The position numbers and the translations under genes are program-made. Positions 26,128-35,394 of a DNA stretch of 47,093 bases are shown one piece after another (position 1 is the stretch's first letter; every line of letters begins with the position of its first letter). A model generated the notes under the pieces. It was not told the origin of the DNA, did not search any database, and saw only the letters and a list, made by a program, of their open reading frames with translations. Origin of the DNA: Hyphomicrobiales bacterium. GTDB taxonomy: Bacteria; Pseudomonadota; Alphaproteobacteria; Rhizobiales; Beijerinckiaceae. Where the stretch lies: positions 1 through 47,093 of the forward strand of contig JAFBAS010000137.1 in NCBI GenBank assembly GCA_019247605.1, read 5' to 3'.

Positions 26128-26870
26128 CGACCACCCCACAACCGTCGAGGGAGACAAAGCCCCTTCCCCGCCGTGGGCTCATCCTCATCATCGCTTCGCC
26201 ATCCGGCGCGGGCAAATCCACGTTGAGCCGGCTCTTGTTGCAGGCCGATGATCGGCTCACTCTATCGGTCTCGGTCACGACGAGGTTGCGCCGACCGAGC
26301 GAGGTCGACGCCCTGCACTATCACTTCATCGACAAGCACCAATTCGAAATGTTGCGCGAGCGTGGCGAGCTTCTCGAATGGGCACAAGTGCACGGAAATT
26401 TCTACGGCACGCCTCGCAGGCCGGTCGAAACCGCGCTCGAGGCCGGCCGCGACTACCTCTTCGACATCGACGTTCAGGGAACGTTGCAGGTCTACAAGGC
26501 GATGCGAAGCGATGTCGCGAGCGTCTTCATCCTGCCACCCTCAATTCCAGAGCTTGTCGAGCGGCTGCGCCGGCGAGCGGAGGACGACGAGAGCACCATC
26601 CAAAAGCGCCTCGCTTCAGCCGCGGCGGAAATTTCTCATTGGCGCGATTTCGATTACGTGCTCGTCAATGACGATCTCAACCGGACATTCGCCGATCTGC
26701 GGACGATCCTCGCCGCAGAGCGCATGAAGCGATCGCGCAACGAGCCCCCGCTCGAGCTTGTCGCGGATCCGCTTGCGGCGGAGCGACTGAAGCGATCACG
26801 CAATGAGCCTGGGCTTGAGCACCTCGTCCAGGAGCTCTTGGCAGAACTCGGGCGCAAGAAGCTGAGCTAA
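26124..26870 (+). CDS. gmk: Guanylate kinase (with duplicated C-terminal segment)
   Basis: Gmk converts GMP to GDP with ATP. The P-loop ASPSGAGKST is at residues 24-33. The GMP-binding region (VTTRLRR, then HYHFIDKHQFE), GNFYGTP and FDIDVQGTLQV are all present. The lid segment is RRRAEDDESTIQKRL. The protein has 248 residues, longer than the usual 205-220. The extra length comes largely from a 21-residue tandem duplication near the C-terminus, residues 196-216 and 217-237, both beginning LAAER(M/L)KRSRNEP. The core enzyme should be functional. It ends the fab-mltG-yicC-gmk run, and a convergent low-GC gene follows. Confidence 0.96.
   Translation: MTTTPQPSRETKPLPRRGLILIIASPSGAGKSTLSRLLLQADDRLTLSVSVTTRLRRPSEVDALHYHFIDKHQFEMLRERGELLEWAQVHGNFYGTPRRPVETALEAGRDYLFDIDVQGTLQVYKAMRSDVASVFILPPSIPELVERLRRRAEDDESTIQKRLASAAAEISHWRDFDYVLVNDDLNRTFADLRTILAAERMKRSRNEPPLELVADPLAAERLKRSRNEPGLEHLVQELLAELGRKKLS
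26709..26834 (+). repeat. 63-base in-frame tandem repeat inside gmk
   Basis: Two adjacent units (26709-26771 and 26772-26834) encode LAAERMKRSRNEPPLE and LAAERLKRSRNEPGLE in phase. Over the first 16 codons I count eight synonymous changes and only two amino-acid changes, so the duplication is old and the protein sequence has been kept. The last five residues of each unit differ. Confidence 0.9.
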
Positions 26871-26901
26871 GGACCGAATAGAGGGTCTAATTCGTCTACA
26901 A

Positions 26902-27690
26902 TCATTTTATCTGGAAGTAGGCGAGATGTATTTTGCTAGGGTCAATCTTAGCCATGGGAATAGCCGACTGCATGACAATCTCGGCAGCCAAACCGGGATC
27001 AATAACTTCCTTCGCCTCGATGATAATCATTTGTGCACTTAATCCCAAAACGAAGGGCCAGTGCATTGGTGTTGGCACATTAATCAAAAGAAAATTGCGA
27101 AACGGATTCCAAAATTTATCTAACAGCGAAATCGGCTTCGATTTCGGCATGTGATTATTAGGTAGGCGCAGGCCACCAAAATCGTCGCCCCCTAAAGTAA
27201 TCGCCTCATATTTCACGATCTCATTGATATTCGGCAGCTTCTTAGCACCTAGCTTCTGAGCCGCGCCGCCGACGAACTCATAAATCGAAAGAGCTCCCGG
27301 CTTATTTGCAAATAGAATTTCGTTCAGTGAACCACCGAAATAAAAGGTGTCACCATTTTTGGTCTTCACGGCGGCAAAGACCTTATCTTCGGTCAGTTGC
27401 CCAGATTTAATGATGGTCTCGCGAAGCGCCATTTGGCAAGAGAAACCGGCCACGGCCCCCAACGCTGCGAGCGCAGTTTCGACGTGGACGCCAGAACTGT
27501 CCCGCAATTCGCCAAAGAGCATCTCGATCAATTCGCTGGAAACTTTATGGGTATCATACTTTTTCTCATTTGTTCCGAGCACGCCGCCCTTCAGGATCTT
27601 TGCCGTCGCATCTGCAAGCGCCGCACTATCCAACAAAGTAACCTTGTCCGTTTGCCATAGCCGCTCAGGGGAAGTTCGTCCGATACTCAT
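26902..27690 (-). CDS. Conserved-looking protein of unknown function in an A/T-rich island
   Basis: I do not recognise this 262-residue protein. It has no signal peptide and no clear membrane helix. It looks like a soluble alpha/beta protein, with an Ala/Gly-rich helix GVHVETALAALGAVAGFSCQMAL (about residues 67-89), a KNGDTFYFGGSLNEIL stretch, and a hydrophobic C-terminal part containing HWPFVLGLSAQMIIIEAKEVID. The gene is far poorer in G and C than its neighbours: bases 27061-27120 have 21 G/C of 60, against 41 of 60 in gmk at 26701-26760. Its codons include many TTT, AAA and TTA. This suggests acquisition from another source. It is convergent with gmk. A perfect palindrome lies 20 bases before its start. 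Confidence 0.75.
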   Translation of the reverse strand: MSIGRTSPERLWQTDKVTLLDSAALADATAKILKGGVLGTNEKKYDTHKVSSELIEMLFGELRDSSGVHVETALAALGAVAGFSCQMALRETIIKSGQLTEDKVFAAVKTKNGDTFYFGGSLNEILFANKPGALSIYEFVGGAAQKLGAKKLPNINEIVKYEAITLGGDDFGGLRLPNNHMPKSKPISLLDKFWNPFRNFLLINVPTPMHWPFVLGLSAQMIIIEAKEVIDPGLAAEIVMQSAIPMAKIDPSKIHLAYFQIK

Positions 27691-27710
27691 CTTAATGCCC
27701 TGATTGATGT

Positions 27711-27724
27711 CTAACGCACGTTAG
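27711..27724. promoter_or_regulatory. Perfect palindrome upstream of the low-GC gene (operator-like)
   Basis: CTAACG (27711-27716), CA, CGTTAG (27719-27724) is a perfect 14-base dyad. Related half-sites follow upstream of the gene: CTAGCG at 27725-27730, CGTTAG at 27741-27746 and TTAGCG at 27753-27758. The size and symmetry suit a TetR- or LacI-type operator. No regulator gene is adjacent. Confidence 0.5.
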
Positions 27725-27847
27725 CTAGCGTTCGATTGCTCGTTAGCAAATTTTAGCGTCAAGATCGTTAATCGGGCTTCTTTTGTGATCCGAACGCGAG
27801 AGATGATCGAATGCCCGATTTAACTTCATCGCCGGCAGACCAGATCA

Positions 27848-29275
27848 TCAGGGCTCGGCGCCGAAGACCTTCGCGAAATCGATCGCTTGGCCCATCGCCG
27901 CATAACCGGCGCGATTGGGGTGAAGCTTGTCTCCCGGCCCGCCAGTCGTGGAATTCGGCTGAAACTGCGCCTTCAACTCCCCGGTGTTTCGGTCGATGGT
28001 CGCCGCGTCGAAGTCGATGACGCCGTCGAAGATATCGGCAGAGCGGATGAACTGATTGAAAGCGCGCCGTTTCTCTTCGACCACCGGTGCACCATAGCCC
28101 GCATTCGTGCTGTTCACCGCCGAGGTGAGCGTCCCGATGTAGAGCTTCACGGCGGGAATGCGAGCCCGGAGCTTGTCCACAAAAGCGCGTATGCCGGCCT
28201 CCACCTTCTCGGGCTCCGCTCCGGCGTTCCCGAAATCGTTGATGCCTTCGAGGAAGATCACCTTCGTCACATGCGGCAGGCTCAACAGGTCGCGGTCGAG
28301 CCGGTCGAGCGCCGCGGGGCCGCCGGCAAAAGGTTGGCTCGCGTAGTTCGAGGGCCCGATCACCATATTGCCGCCGATCCCCTCGTTCACGACGCTGAAT
28401 CGATTGCCGAAGGCAGCATGGACGCGACGCGAGAACACGTCCGGCCAACGATCGTCTTCGTTGAGAGTGGAGGCCGTGCCGTCGGTTATCGAATCGCCGA
28501 ACGCGACGATGGTACGCGCGTCCGGCACCGCCATCTGGACCTCATCGAGGAAATACCAGGAGGTCGAAGAGAACGGAAAGCTGATCTCGCTTTCCTCGCG
28601 TCCGTGTGAGCCTGAGCCCGGCGGCGAGATATAGCTCGTGGTGAGCGCCTTGGCGTGCCAAGTGATCGGCCCGCTCTCGCCCGCCACATGAAAGCTCACG
28701 GCGAGCTTGCGATTGGCAAGGAGGGGATCGTTCCTGTCCTTCACCCAGGACAGCGCGACCATGTCGCTGAGCGCGCTTTGACCTGCCGGCACAGTGACGC
28801 TCGCCTTGCCTTCGAAGGTCACGGGTCGGCTCGTATGGGGCACGAGCGCACTGCCGCTCGATTGCAAGGCAAGCTCGACATCATCGAAGGTGACGGGCTT
28901 GTTGCCGAACGCATTCGAAAGACGGATCCGCGCCTCGCCGCCCCAAACATCGGGACGCACGATCAGGCGAAAGGTCTGATCCGTTGCGCCCCGATCTGCC
29001 GATGGCAGGGCGAATTTGAGCTCGGGTTGCGCGGTCGGGTTGCCGATCGGATAAGGCCCTTGCGCCGAGGCGGTCCAAGCGGCGACCCAATTGCGTTCGC
29101 TCCCCTTGCTACCCTGTGCTTGCGCGGGCGCACAGAGCGCAAAGGCCAGCAGCCCCAACATGGCCCCGAGCCGTGGACCCAAGTTTCTTTGCGTCGATGC
29201 GCTCGCAAGGCGTCCAAAACTGGCCGAGCGCATCGCCGCTTTGCCTCGTAGCGCTGCCTGTTCCACGAACGACAT
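27848..29275 (-). CDS. Secreted SGNH/GDSL-family hydrolase
   Basis: This is an exported esterase- or deacetylase-like enzyme of 475 residues from the ATG at 29275, which follows GGGGAG. A long basic N-region precedes the hydrophobic core LGAMLGLLAFALCAPAQAQ, with likely cleavage after AQA. An N-terminal beta-rich domain (about residues 60-245) comes before the SGNH domain. Its blocks are FGDSITDG (Ser262), the glycine in NEGIGGNM, the asparagine in EGINDFG, and the His of DKLHPN. All four catalytic features are therefore present. The substrate cannot be told; relatives act on polysaccharide acetyl groups or lipids. It stands alone between the low-GC gene and the ribosomal cluster. Confidence 0.88.
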   Translation of the reverse strand: MSFVEQAALRGKAAMRSASFGRLASASTQRNLGPRLGAMLGLLAFALCAPAQAQGSKGSERNWVAAWTASAQGPYPIGNPTAQPELKFALPSADRGATDQTFRLIVRPDVWGGEARIRLSNAFGNKPVTFDDVELALQSSGSALVPHTSRPVTFEGKASVTVPAGQSALSDMVALSWVKDRNDPLLANRKLAVSFHVAGESGPITWHAKALTTSYISPPGSGSHGREESEISFPFSSTSWYFLDEVQMAVPDARTIVAFGDSITDGTASTLNEDDRWPDVFSRRVHAAFGNRFSVVNEGIGGNMVIGPSNYASQPFAGGPAALDRLDRDLLSLPHVTKVIFLEGINDFGNAGAEPEKVEAGIRAFVDKLRARIPAVKLYIGTLTSAVNSTNAGYGAPVVEEKRRAFNQFIRSADIFDGVIDFDAATIDRNTGELKAQFQPNSTTGGPGDKLHPNRAGYAAMGQAIDFAKVFGAEP

Positions 29276-29417
29276 CCTGATTTCTCCCCTTTGCCATATC
29301 CAATAATAACAATCCAAGACAAAGGGCACCGAGCCAAAAAAGCAACACCGCGCATCTTCAACTCATGGTGACGACCAGCCGCCGAGCTTTCCTTTGCGAA
29401 GAGCGAATGCGAAGACG

Positions 29418-29442
29418 AAAAAGGGCGCCTTAGGGCGCCCTT
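29418..29442 (-). terminator. Rho-independent terminator after rplQ
   Basis: Read on the minus strand, a perfect 9-base GC-rich stem (AAGGGCGCC / GGCGCCCTT, loop CTAA) is followed at once by a run of five T. It lies 26 bases past the rplQ stop and closes the ribosomal protein superoperon. Confidence 0.9.
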
Positions 29443-29467
29443 CGAGCTTGCCGTGCAGGCCACCTGC

Positions 29468-29920
29468 TTAAGCGGCGGCCGACTCGACCACTTCGGTTTT
29501 TTGCGTCGGCCCCGAATCCAGGCCCTTGGCATCGACGTCGCGATCCACGAGCTCGATCACCGCGACGGGTGCGGCATCCCCGTAGCGATAGCCAGCCTTC
29601 AGGATGCGCGTGTAGCCGCCCTGTCTTTCCTTGTAGCGCGGCCCGAGCACCTCGATCAGCTTCTTGACCATTTGCTCATCGCCGATCTTGGCCATGGCCT
29701 GGCGGCGGGCATGAAGGTCGCCACGCTTGCCGAGCGTCACGAGCTTCTCCACGACCGGGCGCAGGTCCTTTGCCTTCGGCAGCGTAGTGACGATCTGCTC
29801 ATGCTTGATGAGCGCGGCCGCGAGATTGGCAAACATCGCTTGCCGATGCTCGGAAGAACGGCCGAAGCGGCGATAGCTTTTGCGGTGGTACATGGTCGAT
29901 CCTGCTGGCGCTCTTCCCAA
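29468..29920 (-). CDS. rplQ: 50S ribosomal protein L17
   Basis: L17 binds 23S rRNA near the exit tunnel. The product is 150 residues. The core starts at the conserved [22 protein letters not shown] (about 8-29), includes [23 protein letters not shown], and ends with [28 protein letters not shown]-terminal tail of about 25 residues ([23 protein letters not shown]) is longer than in E. coli L17 and is usual for alphaproteobacteria. It is the last gene of the superoperon, 21 bases after rpoA, and is followed by the terminator. Confidence 0.97.
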   Translation of the reverse strand: MGRAPAGSTMYHRKSYRRFGRSSEHRQAMFANLAAALIKHEQIVTTLPKAKDLRPVVEKLVTLGKRGDLHARRQAMAKIGDEQMVKKLIEVLGPRYKERQGGYTRILKAGYRYGDAAPVAVIELVDRDVDAKGLDSGPTQKTEVVESAAA

Positions 29921-29941
29921 TCGGAGCTTTCAAGCTCCGTC

Positions 29942-30967
29942 TCAATAGTGCTCCTCGAAGCGCTTGGCCAGCTCCTCGATATTCTCCGGCGGCCAGCCTG
30001 TGACCTCCATGCCGAGATGCAGCCCCATGGTGGCGAGCACCTCCTTGATCTCGTTCAGCGACTTGCGCCCGAAATTGGGCGTGCGCAGCATCTCCGCTTC
30101 CGATTTCTGGATGAGGTCGCCGATGTAAACGACATTGTCGTTCTTGAGGCAGTTCGCCGAGCGCACCGAGAGCTCGAGCTCGTCGACCTTCTTGAGAAGC
30201 GCGGGGTTGAAGGGAAGCTCGGGCGCCGAAACGGAGACGGCCTGCTCCTTGCGGGGTTCCTCGAAATTCACAAAGACGTTCAGCTGATCCTGGATGATGC
30301 GCGCCGCGTAAGCGACAGCATCATCGGGGGACACCGCTCCATTCGTCTCGATCGTCATGGTGAGTTTGTCGTAATCGAGCACCTGGCCCTCGCGGGTGTT
30401 CTCAACACGGTAGGAGACCTTCTTCACCGGGCTGAAAAGACTGTCGACCGGAATGAGGCCGATCGGAGCGTCCTCGGCGCGATTCTTGTCGGCCGGCACA
30501 TAGCCCTTGCCGTTCGCGACCGTGAGCTCCATGCGGAATTCGGCTGCTTCGTCGAGCGTACACAAGACGAGCTCGGGGTTGAGGATCTGCATGTCGCCGC
30601 TGACCGTGATGTCGCCGGCTTTGACGCTTCCAGGCCCCTGCTTGCGCAAGGTCAAGCGCTTGGGCTGATCGCTCTGCATCTTCAACGCGATTGTCTTCAC
30701 GTTGAGGATGATGTCCGTCACGTCCTCGCGCACGCCCGCGATCGAGGAGAACTCGTGGAGCACGCCGTCGATTTGAATCGAGGTGACGGCGGCTCCCTGA
30801 AGCGAAGACAACAGCACGCGGCGAAGCGCATTGCCGAGCGTGGTGCCGAAGCCGCGCTCGAGCGGTTCGGCGACGACGGTCGCCACGCGGTGCGCAGCGT
30901 CGTTGAACGAGACCTCGAGCTTCGAGGGTCTGATCAGATCTTGCCAGTTCTTGTGCATCACGGCCAA
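29942..30967 (-). CDS. rpoA: RNA polymerase alpha subunit
   Basis: The alpha subunit starts RNA polymerase assembly and contacts promoters and activators. It has 341 residues. The N-terminal dimerisation domain includes [20 protein letters not shown] (about 32-51) and [21 protein letters not shown] linker follows around residue 245. The C-terminal DNA-binding domain runs from about 255 ([20 protein letters not shown]) with [14 protein letters not shown]. Both domains are intact. It lies between rpsK and rplQ as in the classical alpha operon. Confidence 0.98.
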   Translation of the reverse strand: MAVMHKNWQDLIRPSKLEVSFNDAAHRVATVVAEPLERGFGTTLGNALRRVLLSSLQGAAVTSIQIDGVLHEFSSIAGVREDVTDIILNVKTIALKMQSDQPKRLTLRKQGPGSVKAGDITVSGDMQILNPELVLCTLDEAAEFRMELTVANGKGYVPADKNRAEDAPIGLIPVDSLFSPVKKVSYRVENTREGQVLDYDKLTMTIETNGAVSPDDAVAYAARIIQDQLNVFVNFEEPRKEQAVSVSAPELPFNPALLKKVDELELSVRSANCLKNDNVVYIGDLIQKSEAEMLRTPNFGRKSLNEIKEVLATMGLHLGMEVTGWPPENIEELAKRFEEHY

Positions 30968-31041
30968 TTTCCTTTGACAGCTCGGCTCCGCTCAAGCGCG
31001 AAGCGAAATCGATAAGATCGGACGCGAAAGGCGTGTCCGGT

Positions 31042-31431
31042 TCATACGCGCCGGCGCTTGCGCGGCCGGCAGCCATTGTGAGGAATGGGCGTCACGTCGC
31101 GAATGGAGGTGACGGTGAAGCCCGAGGCCTGCAAGGCGCGTAGCGCCGATTCGCGACCCGACCCGGGTCCCGAAACCTCGACCTCTATCATCTTGACCCC
31201 ATGCTCTTGCGCTTTGCGGGCCGCGTCCTCCGCCGCCACTTGCGCCGCATAAGGCGTCGACTTTCGGTTGCCCTTGAAACCCATGACGCCCGATGACGAC
31301 CAGGAGATGGCATTCCCCTGCGCATCGGTGATCGTGATCATCGTGTTATTGAAGCTCGCATTCACATGCGCGACGCCAGAGGCGATGTTCTTGCGTTCGC
31401 GCCGCCTGACGCGACCGGCTTCCTTAGCCAT
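31042..31431 (-). CDS. rpsK: 30S ribosomal protein S11
   Basis: S11 sits on the platform of the small subunit and helps select the initiator tRNA. It is 129 residues from the ATG at 31431 ([16 protein letters not shown]); five extra codons are open upstream but are not needed. Family stretches seen are [35 protein letters not shown], and the C-terminal [18 protein letters not shown], including the NGCRP site where isoaspartate occurs in E. coli. It lies 75 bases after rpsM. Confidence 0.98.
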   Translation of the reverse strand: MAKEAGRVRRRERKNIASGVAHVNASFNNTMITITDAQGNAISWSSSGVMGFKGNRKSTPYAAQVAAEDAARKAQEHGVKMIEVEVSGPGSGRESALRALQASGFTVTSIRDVTPIPHNGCRPRKRRRV

Positions 31432-31506
31432 GTTCCGTTCTCCCAACGCCCGACGATACGCCCGAGCGACAATGTTGTTGCGCCAAAGCTGCGCTGACGA
31501 AGCGAG

Positions 31507-31875
31507 TTACTTTTTCTTGCCGGCGATCGGCTTTGCCTTGCCCTTGCGGGTGCGTGCGTTGGTATGGGTGCGCTGGCCCCGCACGGGCAGGCCACGACGG
31601 TGACGAAGCCCCCGATAAGCCCCCAAATCCATCAGGCGCTTGATGTTCACCGCCACATCGCGACGAAGATCGCCCTCGACCATGTAATCGCGGTCGATCA
31701 TCTCGCGGATTTGCAGGACTTCCTGATCCGTGAGCTGAAAGACGCGCCGCTCGGCCGGAATCCCGACCTTATCGCAGATGATCTGCGCGTTCGTGGGGCC
31801 GATTCCGTAGATATACCGCAGCGCGATCGCAACGCGCTTATTGGTCGGTATATTGACGCCAGCAATGCGAGCCAC
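31507..31875 (-). CDS. rpsM: 30S ribosomal protein S13
   Basis: S13 lies in the head of the small subunit and touches the P-site tRNA and L5. It has 122 residues: [21 protein letters not shown] at the N-terminus, the helix-two-turn-helix region in the middle, and the basic C-terminal [25 protein letters not shown] typical of the tRNA-contacting tail. It opens the rpsM-rpsK-rpoA-rplQ group. The 181-base gap before it, after adk, holds a promoter-like element, and neither infA nor rpmJ is present there. Confidence 0.98.
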   Translation of the reverse strand: MARIAGVNIPTNKRVAIALRYIYGIGPTNAQIICDKVGIPAERRVFQLTDQEVLQIREMIDRDYMVEGDLRRDVAVNIKRLMDLGAYRGLRHRRGLPVRGQRTHTNARTRKGKAKPIAGKKK

Positions 31876-32011
31876 GCCGCTTCTCCTTCAGGCGGAACGT
31901 TCACCACGTCCCCATCATGCAAAATGTTGCGGAATCAAATCCCGGCGACAAACACAAAGCAGCCGGCACGGTTGCCCGGCCAACTGCGAACGTCATCCTC
32001 GGTTCGCGCCG

Positions 32012-32040
32012 CTTCTAGGGCCATTGGCCCTTTTCGTCAA
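32012..32040 (-). promoter_or_regulatory. Candidate promoter for the rpsM-rpsK-rpoA-rplQ group
   Basis: On the minus strand, TTGACG (32040-32035) is followed by a 17-base spacer and TAGAAG (32017-32012). This matches TTGACA at 5 of 6 and TATAAT at 4 of 6 positions with the optimal spacing. The spacer holds a dyad, AGGGCC-AAT-GGCCCT (32031-32017). It starts 17 bases past the adk stop and ends 137 bases before rpsM. Confidence 0.5.
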
Positions 32041-32056
32041 CACAAGCTTCCGCAGA

Positions 32057-32650
32057 TCATACATGCAAATGCCTCTCGAGCGCGGTGCCGAGCGCACGCG
32101 TCACCGCATCGATAGGCTCCATGCCATTTACCGCCTTCAGCAAGCCGGTTTCCCGGTAATAGGCTGAGACGGGAGCGGTTTGCGCCCGATAGGCGGCAAG
32201 TCTCGTAGCGAAGACCGCAGGATCGTCGTCCTTGCGGACGGGCAACCCCAAGCGCCTCGCCTCCTCCGCACGCTTCACGATGCGATCGACGAGCTTCTCG
32301 GGATCGACTTCGAGCTCGATGACAGCGTCGAGCTTTTGGGCCTTTGCGGCGAGCATGGTGTCGAGCGATCGGGCTTGCGCAACCGTGCGTGGGAAGCCGT
32401 CAAGCACGAAGCCCTTCGCGGCATCGCTCTCGGCGATCCGATCCTCGATGATCTTGACCACCACCGAATCCGGAACGAGCTCGCCACGGGCCATGATCTC
32501 CTTCGCGGCAAGGCCCGTCGGCGTCCCCGCCTCGGTCGCCGCGCGCAGCATGTCGCCCGTCGACAGGTGCAAAATCTGGTATTTCGCCACGAGCCTCGCC
32601 GCCTGGGTGCCCTTGCCGGCTCCTGGCGGTCCGAGCAGCACGAGCCTCAT
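32057..32650 (-). CDS. adk: Adenylate kinase (short form)
   Basis: Adk balances adenine nucleotides (ATP + AMP to 2 ADP). The P-loop [11 protein letters not shown] is at residues 7-17. The AMP-binding motif STGDMLRAA is at about 30-38, and [11 protein letters not shown] at about 82-92. At 197 residues it is the short-lid form: the lid region ([21 protein letters not shown]) has no zinc-binding cysteines. It overlaps secY by four bases. The secY-adk pairing is ordinary. Confidence 0.97.
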   Translation of the reverse strand: MRLVLLGPPGAGKGTQAARLVAKYQILHLSTGDMLRAATEAGTPTGLAAKEIMARGELVPDSVVVKIIEDRIAESDAAKGFVLDGFPRTVAQARSLDTMLAAKAQKLDAVIELEVDPEKLVDRIVKRAEEARRLGLPVRKDDDPAVFATRLAAYRAQTAPVSAYYRETGLLKAVNGMEPIDAVTRALGTALERHLHV

Positions 32651-33981
32651 CGACGCCGGCCTCGCAGCTTCGATTTCTTGATCAGGCCCTCATATTGGTG
32701 TGCCAAAAGGTGACCGTTGATCTGTGCCACCGTGTCCATCGTCACGCTCACCACGATGAGAAGTGATGTCCCGCCGAAGTAATAGGGGAGCGCCGCTGAC
32801 GACACCAGGATTTCGGGAATCAGGCAAATGATGGCGAGGTAGGCCGCGCCGATCACCGTGATCCGCGTGAGGATCGTATCGATATAGCTTGCGGTGCGCT
32901 CGCCGGGCCGAATGCCCAGGATGATGCCGCCATGTTTCTTCAAGTTATCGGCCGTCTCCTGCGGGTTGAACACGATCGCCGTATAGAAAAAGGCGAAGAA
33001 TACGATGAGAGCCACATAGAGGATCATGTACAGCGGGCGCCCGTGACCGAGATAGGTCGACATAGCCCCGATGATGCCGGTTCCGTCATTGCGCGAGAAG
33101 CTTGCGAGAGTTGCCGGCAGCAAGAGGAGCGACGAGGCGAAGATCGGCGGAATGACGCCGGAGGTGTTTAGCTTCAGCGGCAAGAAGGACGTATTCGCTT
33201 CGTAAACGCGGTTGCCGGACTGGCGCTTCGGATAGTTGATCAAAAGCCGCCGCTGCGCTCGCTCCATGAACACGCAAAAACAAATCACCGCCACGGCCAT
33301 GACGATGACGCCCAAGATGAGGACCGTGGAGTTCTTGCCCTCGCGCCCGAGTGCCAGCATGTTTAAAAAGGCGGTCGGCAGATTGGCCACGATACCCGAG
33401 AAGATGATCAACGAGGAGCCGTTGCCGATGCCTCGGCTCGTGATCTGCTCGCCGAGCCACATGAGAAAGAGCGTGCCGCCCGTAAGCGTGATCACCGTCG
33501 AGATGCGAAAGAACATGCCCGGCTGAAGGACCACATTCCCGCTCGAGGCTTCGAGCCCGACCGCGATTCCATAAGCCTGGAACACGGCAAGCAGGACGGT
33601 GAGGTAGCGCGTGTATTGGTTGAGCACCTTGCGACCGGCTTCACCTTCCTTCTTCAAAGCCTCGAGCTGGGGCGAAAGGGAGGTGAGAAGCTGAATGATG
33701 ATCGACGCCGAAATATACGGCATGATGTTCAAGGCAAAGATCGCGAGCCGTCCGACGGCTCCGCCCGAGAACATGTTGAAGAGGCCGAGAATGCCCCCCT
33801 GCGCCTGCTTGAACGTATCGGCCAAGGCATCCGGATTGATGCCCGGCATGGGGATGTAGGTGCCGAGCCGATAAACGACGAGCGCGCCCAGCGTGAACCA
33901 GATGCGCTTTTTCAGTTCCTCGGCCTTGGCAAAGGCGCCGAAATTGAAATTGGAGGCGATTTGCTCGGCGGCCGAAGCCAT
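32647..33981 (-). CDS. secY: Preprotein translocase subunit SecY
   Basis: SecY is the pore of the Sec channel that exports unfolded proteins and inserts membrane proteins. It has 444 residues with about ten membrane helices. Key stretches are [13 protein letters not shown] (plug and first periplasmic loop, about 43-55), [37 protein letters not shown], and the cytosolic loop [22 protein letters not shown], which contacts ribosome and SecA. The basic tail [13 protein letters not shown] is normal. It follows rplO by 111 bases, and its stop overlaps the adk start. Confidence 0.98.
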   Translation of the reverse strand: MASAAEQIASNFNFGAFAKAEELKKRIWFTLGALVVYRLGTYIPMPGINPDALADTFKQAQGGILGLFNMFSGGAVGRLAIFALNIMPYISASIIIQLLTSLSPQLEALKKEGEAGRKVLNQYTRYLTVLLAVFQAYGIAVGLEASSGNVVLQPGMFFRISTVITLTGGTLFLMWLGEQITSRGIGNGSSLIIFSGIVANLPTAFLNMLALGREGKNSTVLILGVIVMAVAVICFCVFMERAQRRLLINYPKRQSGNRVYEANTSFLPLKLNTSGVIPPIFASSLLLLPATLASFSRNDGTGIIGAMSTYLGHGRPLYMILYVALIVFFAFFYTAIVFNPQETADNLKKHGGIILGIRPGERTASYIDTILTRITVIGAAYLAIICLIPEILVSSAALPYYFGGTSLLIVVSVTMDTVAQINGHLLAHQYEGLIKKSKLRGRRR

Positions 33982-34092
33982 GTCTATCTCCGCATCTGCT
34001 CTCGACCCGCATCAACCGGCCGGCCAAGCCCCGCGACGCACGTGACCGCCTGTCCGAACTGAGCCAGGACGTAGGTGTTCAGCAAGCGATGA

Positions 34093-34569
34093 TCAAGGCG
34101 CGGGTGCTTCCTGCGTCCTTATCTTCACCGAGCCGCCGGCCTTCTCGACGGAGGCCACCGCCGCTTTCGACGCGCCTTCCACCTCGAAGGAAAGCTTCGA
34201 CTTCAACTCACCGCGCCCGAGGAGCTTGACGCCGCTTCGCGAGCTGCGGCAAACGCCGCTCGCCACCAGCGCCGCGACGTCGATCGTCTTGCCCGCGGCA
34301 AGCTTGCCGGCGTCGAGCGCCACCTGGATGCGATCGAGATTGACCTCGTTCAGCTCCCGCCTGGAGAGACTGCGAAAGCCGCGCTTCGGCAAACGGCGGT
34401 GGAGCGGCATCTGCCCCCCCTCGAAGCCCTTCACCGCGACACCGGTACGCGCCTTCTGACCCTTAACGCCTCGTCCCGCGGTCTTGCCTTTGCCCGAGCC
34501 GATGCCCCGACCCACGCGTTTCCTCGCCTTGAGGGCGCCGGGAATGTCGGAAATCTCGTTGAGCTTCAT
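34093..34569 (-). CDS. rplO: 50S ribosomal protein L15
   Basis: L15 helps late assembly of the large subunit. The product is 158 residues. The N-terminal extension that threads into rRNA is clear: [39 protein letters not shown] and [17 protein letters not shown]. The globular C-terminal half ends [18 protein letters not shown]. It lies ten bases after rpmD and 111 bases before secY. Confidence 0.97.
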   Translation of the reverse strand: MKLNEISDIPGALKARKRVGRGIGSGKGKTAGRGVKGQKARTGVAVKGFEGGQMPLHRRLPKRGFRSLSRRELNEVNLDRIQVALDAGKLAAGKTIDVAALVASGVCRSSRSGVKLLGRGELKSKLSFEVEGASKAAVASVEKAGGSVKIRTQEAPAP

Positions 34570-34579
34570 TCCACTCTCC

Positions 34580-34786
34580 TCACTGCGCCTCGACCACGCG
34601 CACGAGATGCTTCACATGCTCGATCATGCCACGGATCGCCGGCGTATCCTCGAGGGTCGCGCGGCGGTGCAGCTTGTTGAGGCGAAGCCCGATAAGCGTT
34701 TGACGTTGATGGAAATCGCGGCGGATCGGGGAGCCGATCTGCTCGATGGTGATCTTTTTGTGCGCCATTTGCCGCTGTCTCCTCAC
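34580..34786 (-). CDS. rpmD: 50S ribosomal protein L30
   Basis: L30 is a small two-helix, three-strand protein of the large subunit. The conserved part includes [13 protein letters not shown] near the N-terminus, then [20 protein letters not shown] and [19 protein letters not shown]. The product is 68 residues, slightly longer than the common 60 because of the N-terminal MRRQRQMAH; an internal Met at residue 7 ([10 protein letters not shown]) is the more likely start and would place it 14 bases after the rpsE stop. It sits between rpsE and rplO. Confidence 0.93.
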   Translation of the reverse strand: MRRQRQMAHKKITIEQIGSPIRRDFHQRQTLIGLRLNKLHRRATLEDTPAIRGMIEHVKHLVRVVEAQ

Positions 34787-35337
34787 GCATCGCCGGAGGC
34801 GTCGACCGCCTCGACCTGGCGACGGCTTTGCAGCACCGCGATCTTGAGGCCACGGCGCGCGGCGACCGAGCGCGGAGAATCCTCACCCTTGAGCGCATCG
34901 AAGGTGGCGCGCACGAGGTTGTAGGGATTTGAGGAACCGAGCGACTTGGCCACCACGTCCTGAATGCCGAGCGATTCGAAGACGGCGCGCATCGGCCCGC
35001 CGGCGATGATGCCGGTGCCAGCCGGTGCCGCGCGCAGCACGACGCGTCCCGCGCCATGCCGGCCGCTCGCATCATGATGCAAGGTGCGCCCTTCACGCAG
35101 CGGAATGCGCACGAGGCCCCGCCGCGCGGCGTCCGTCGCCTTGCGAATGGCTTCGGGCACCTCTCGCGCTTTCCCGTGGCCAAAGCCGACCCGGCCCTTC
35201 TGGTCACCGACGACGACGAGTGCCGCGAAGTTGAAGCGCCGACCGCCCTTCACCACCTTCGCCACCCGGTTGATATGCACGAGGCGGTCGACGAACTCGC
35301 TGTCCCGCTCCTCACGCTTGCCCGTATCTCTCGCCAT
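34783..35337 (-). CDS. rpsE: 30S ribosomal protein S5
   Basis: S5 supports decoding accuracy and mRNA unwinding at the entry site. It has 184 residues. The double-stranded-RNA-binding-like domain reads [20 protein letters not shown] and [19 protein letters not shown]. The second half includes [21 protein letters not shown] and [18 protein letters not shown], all typical. A C-terminal tail after [10 protein letters not shown] is longer than in E. coli. It lies between rplR and rpmD. Confidence 0.98.
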   Translation of the reverse strand: MARDTGKREERDSEFVDRLVHINRVAKVVKGGRRFNFAALVVVGDQKGRVGFGHGKAREVPEAIRKATDAARRGLVRIPLREGRTLHHDASGRHGAGRVVLRAAPAGTGIIAGGPMRAVFESLGIQDVVAKSLGSSNPYNLVRATFDALKGEDSPRSVAARRGLKIAVLQSRRQVEAVDASGDA

Positions 35338-35394
35338 GTTCTTCTCTCGATCAAGGGGCTGAAGGGCCCGCTCGCTTTCGTCCTTGCCTGAAAC

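Noticed and set aside
29453-31015. 520-codon open frame on the plus strand opposite rplQ and rpoA
   Set aside because: It is antisense to two certain core genes and is rich in His, Leu, Asp and Arg, the usual pattern of a reverse-strand shadow.
31876-32056. Missing infA or rpmJ between adk and rpsM
   Set aside because: I looked for short frames like L36 or IF-1 in this gap and found none. Their absence here is usual in alphaproteobacteria, where they lie elsewhere.
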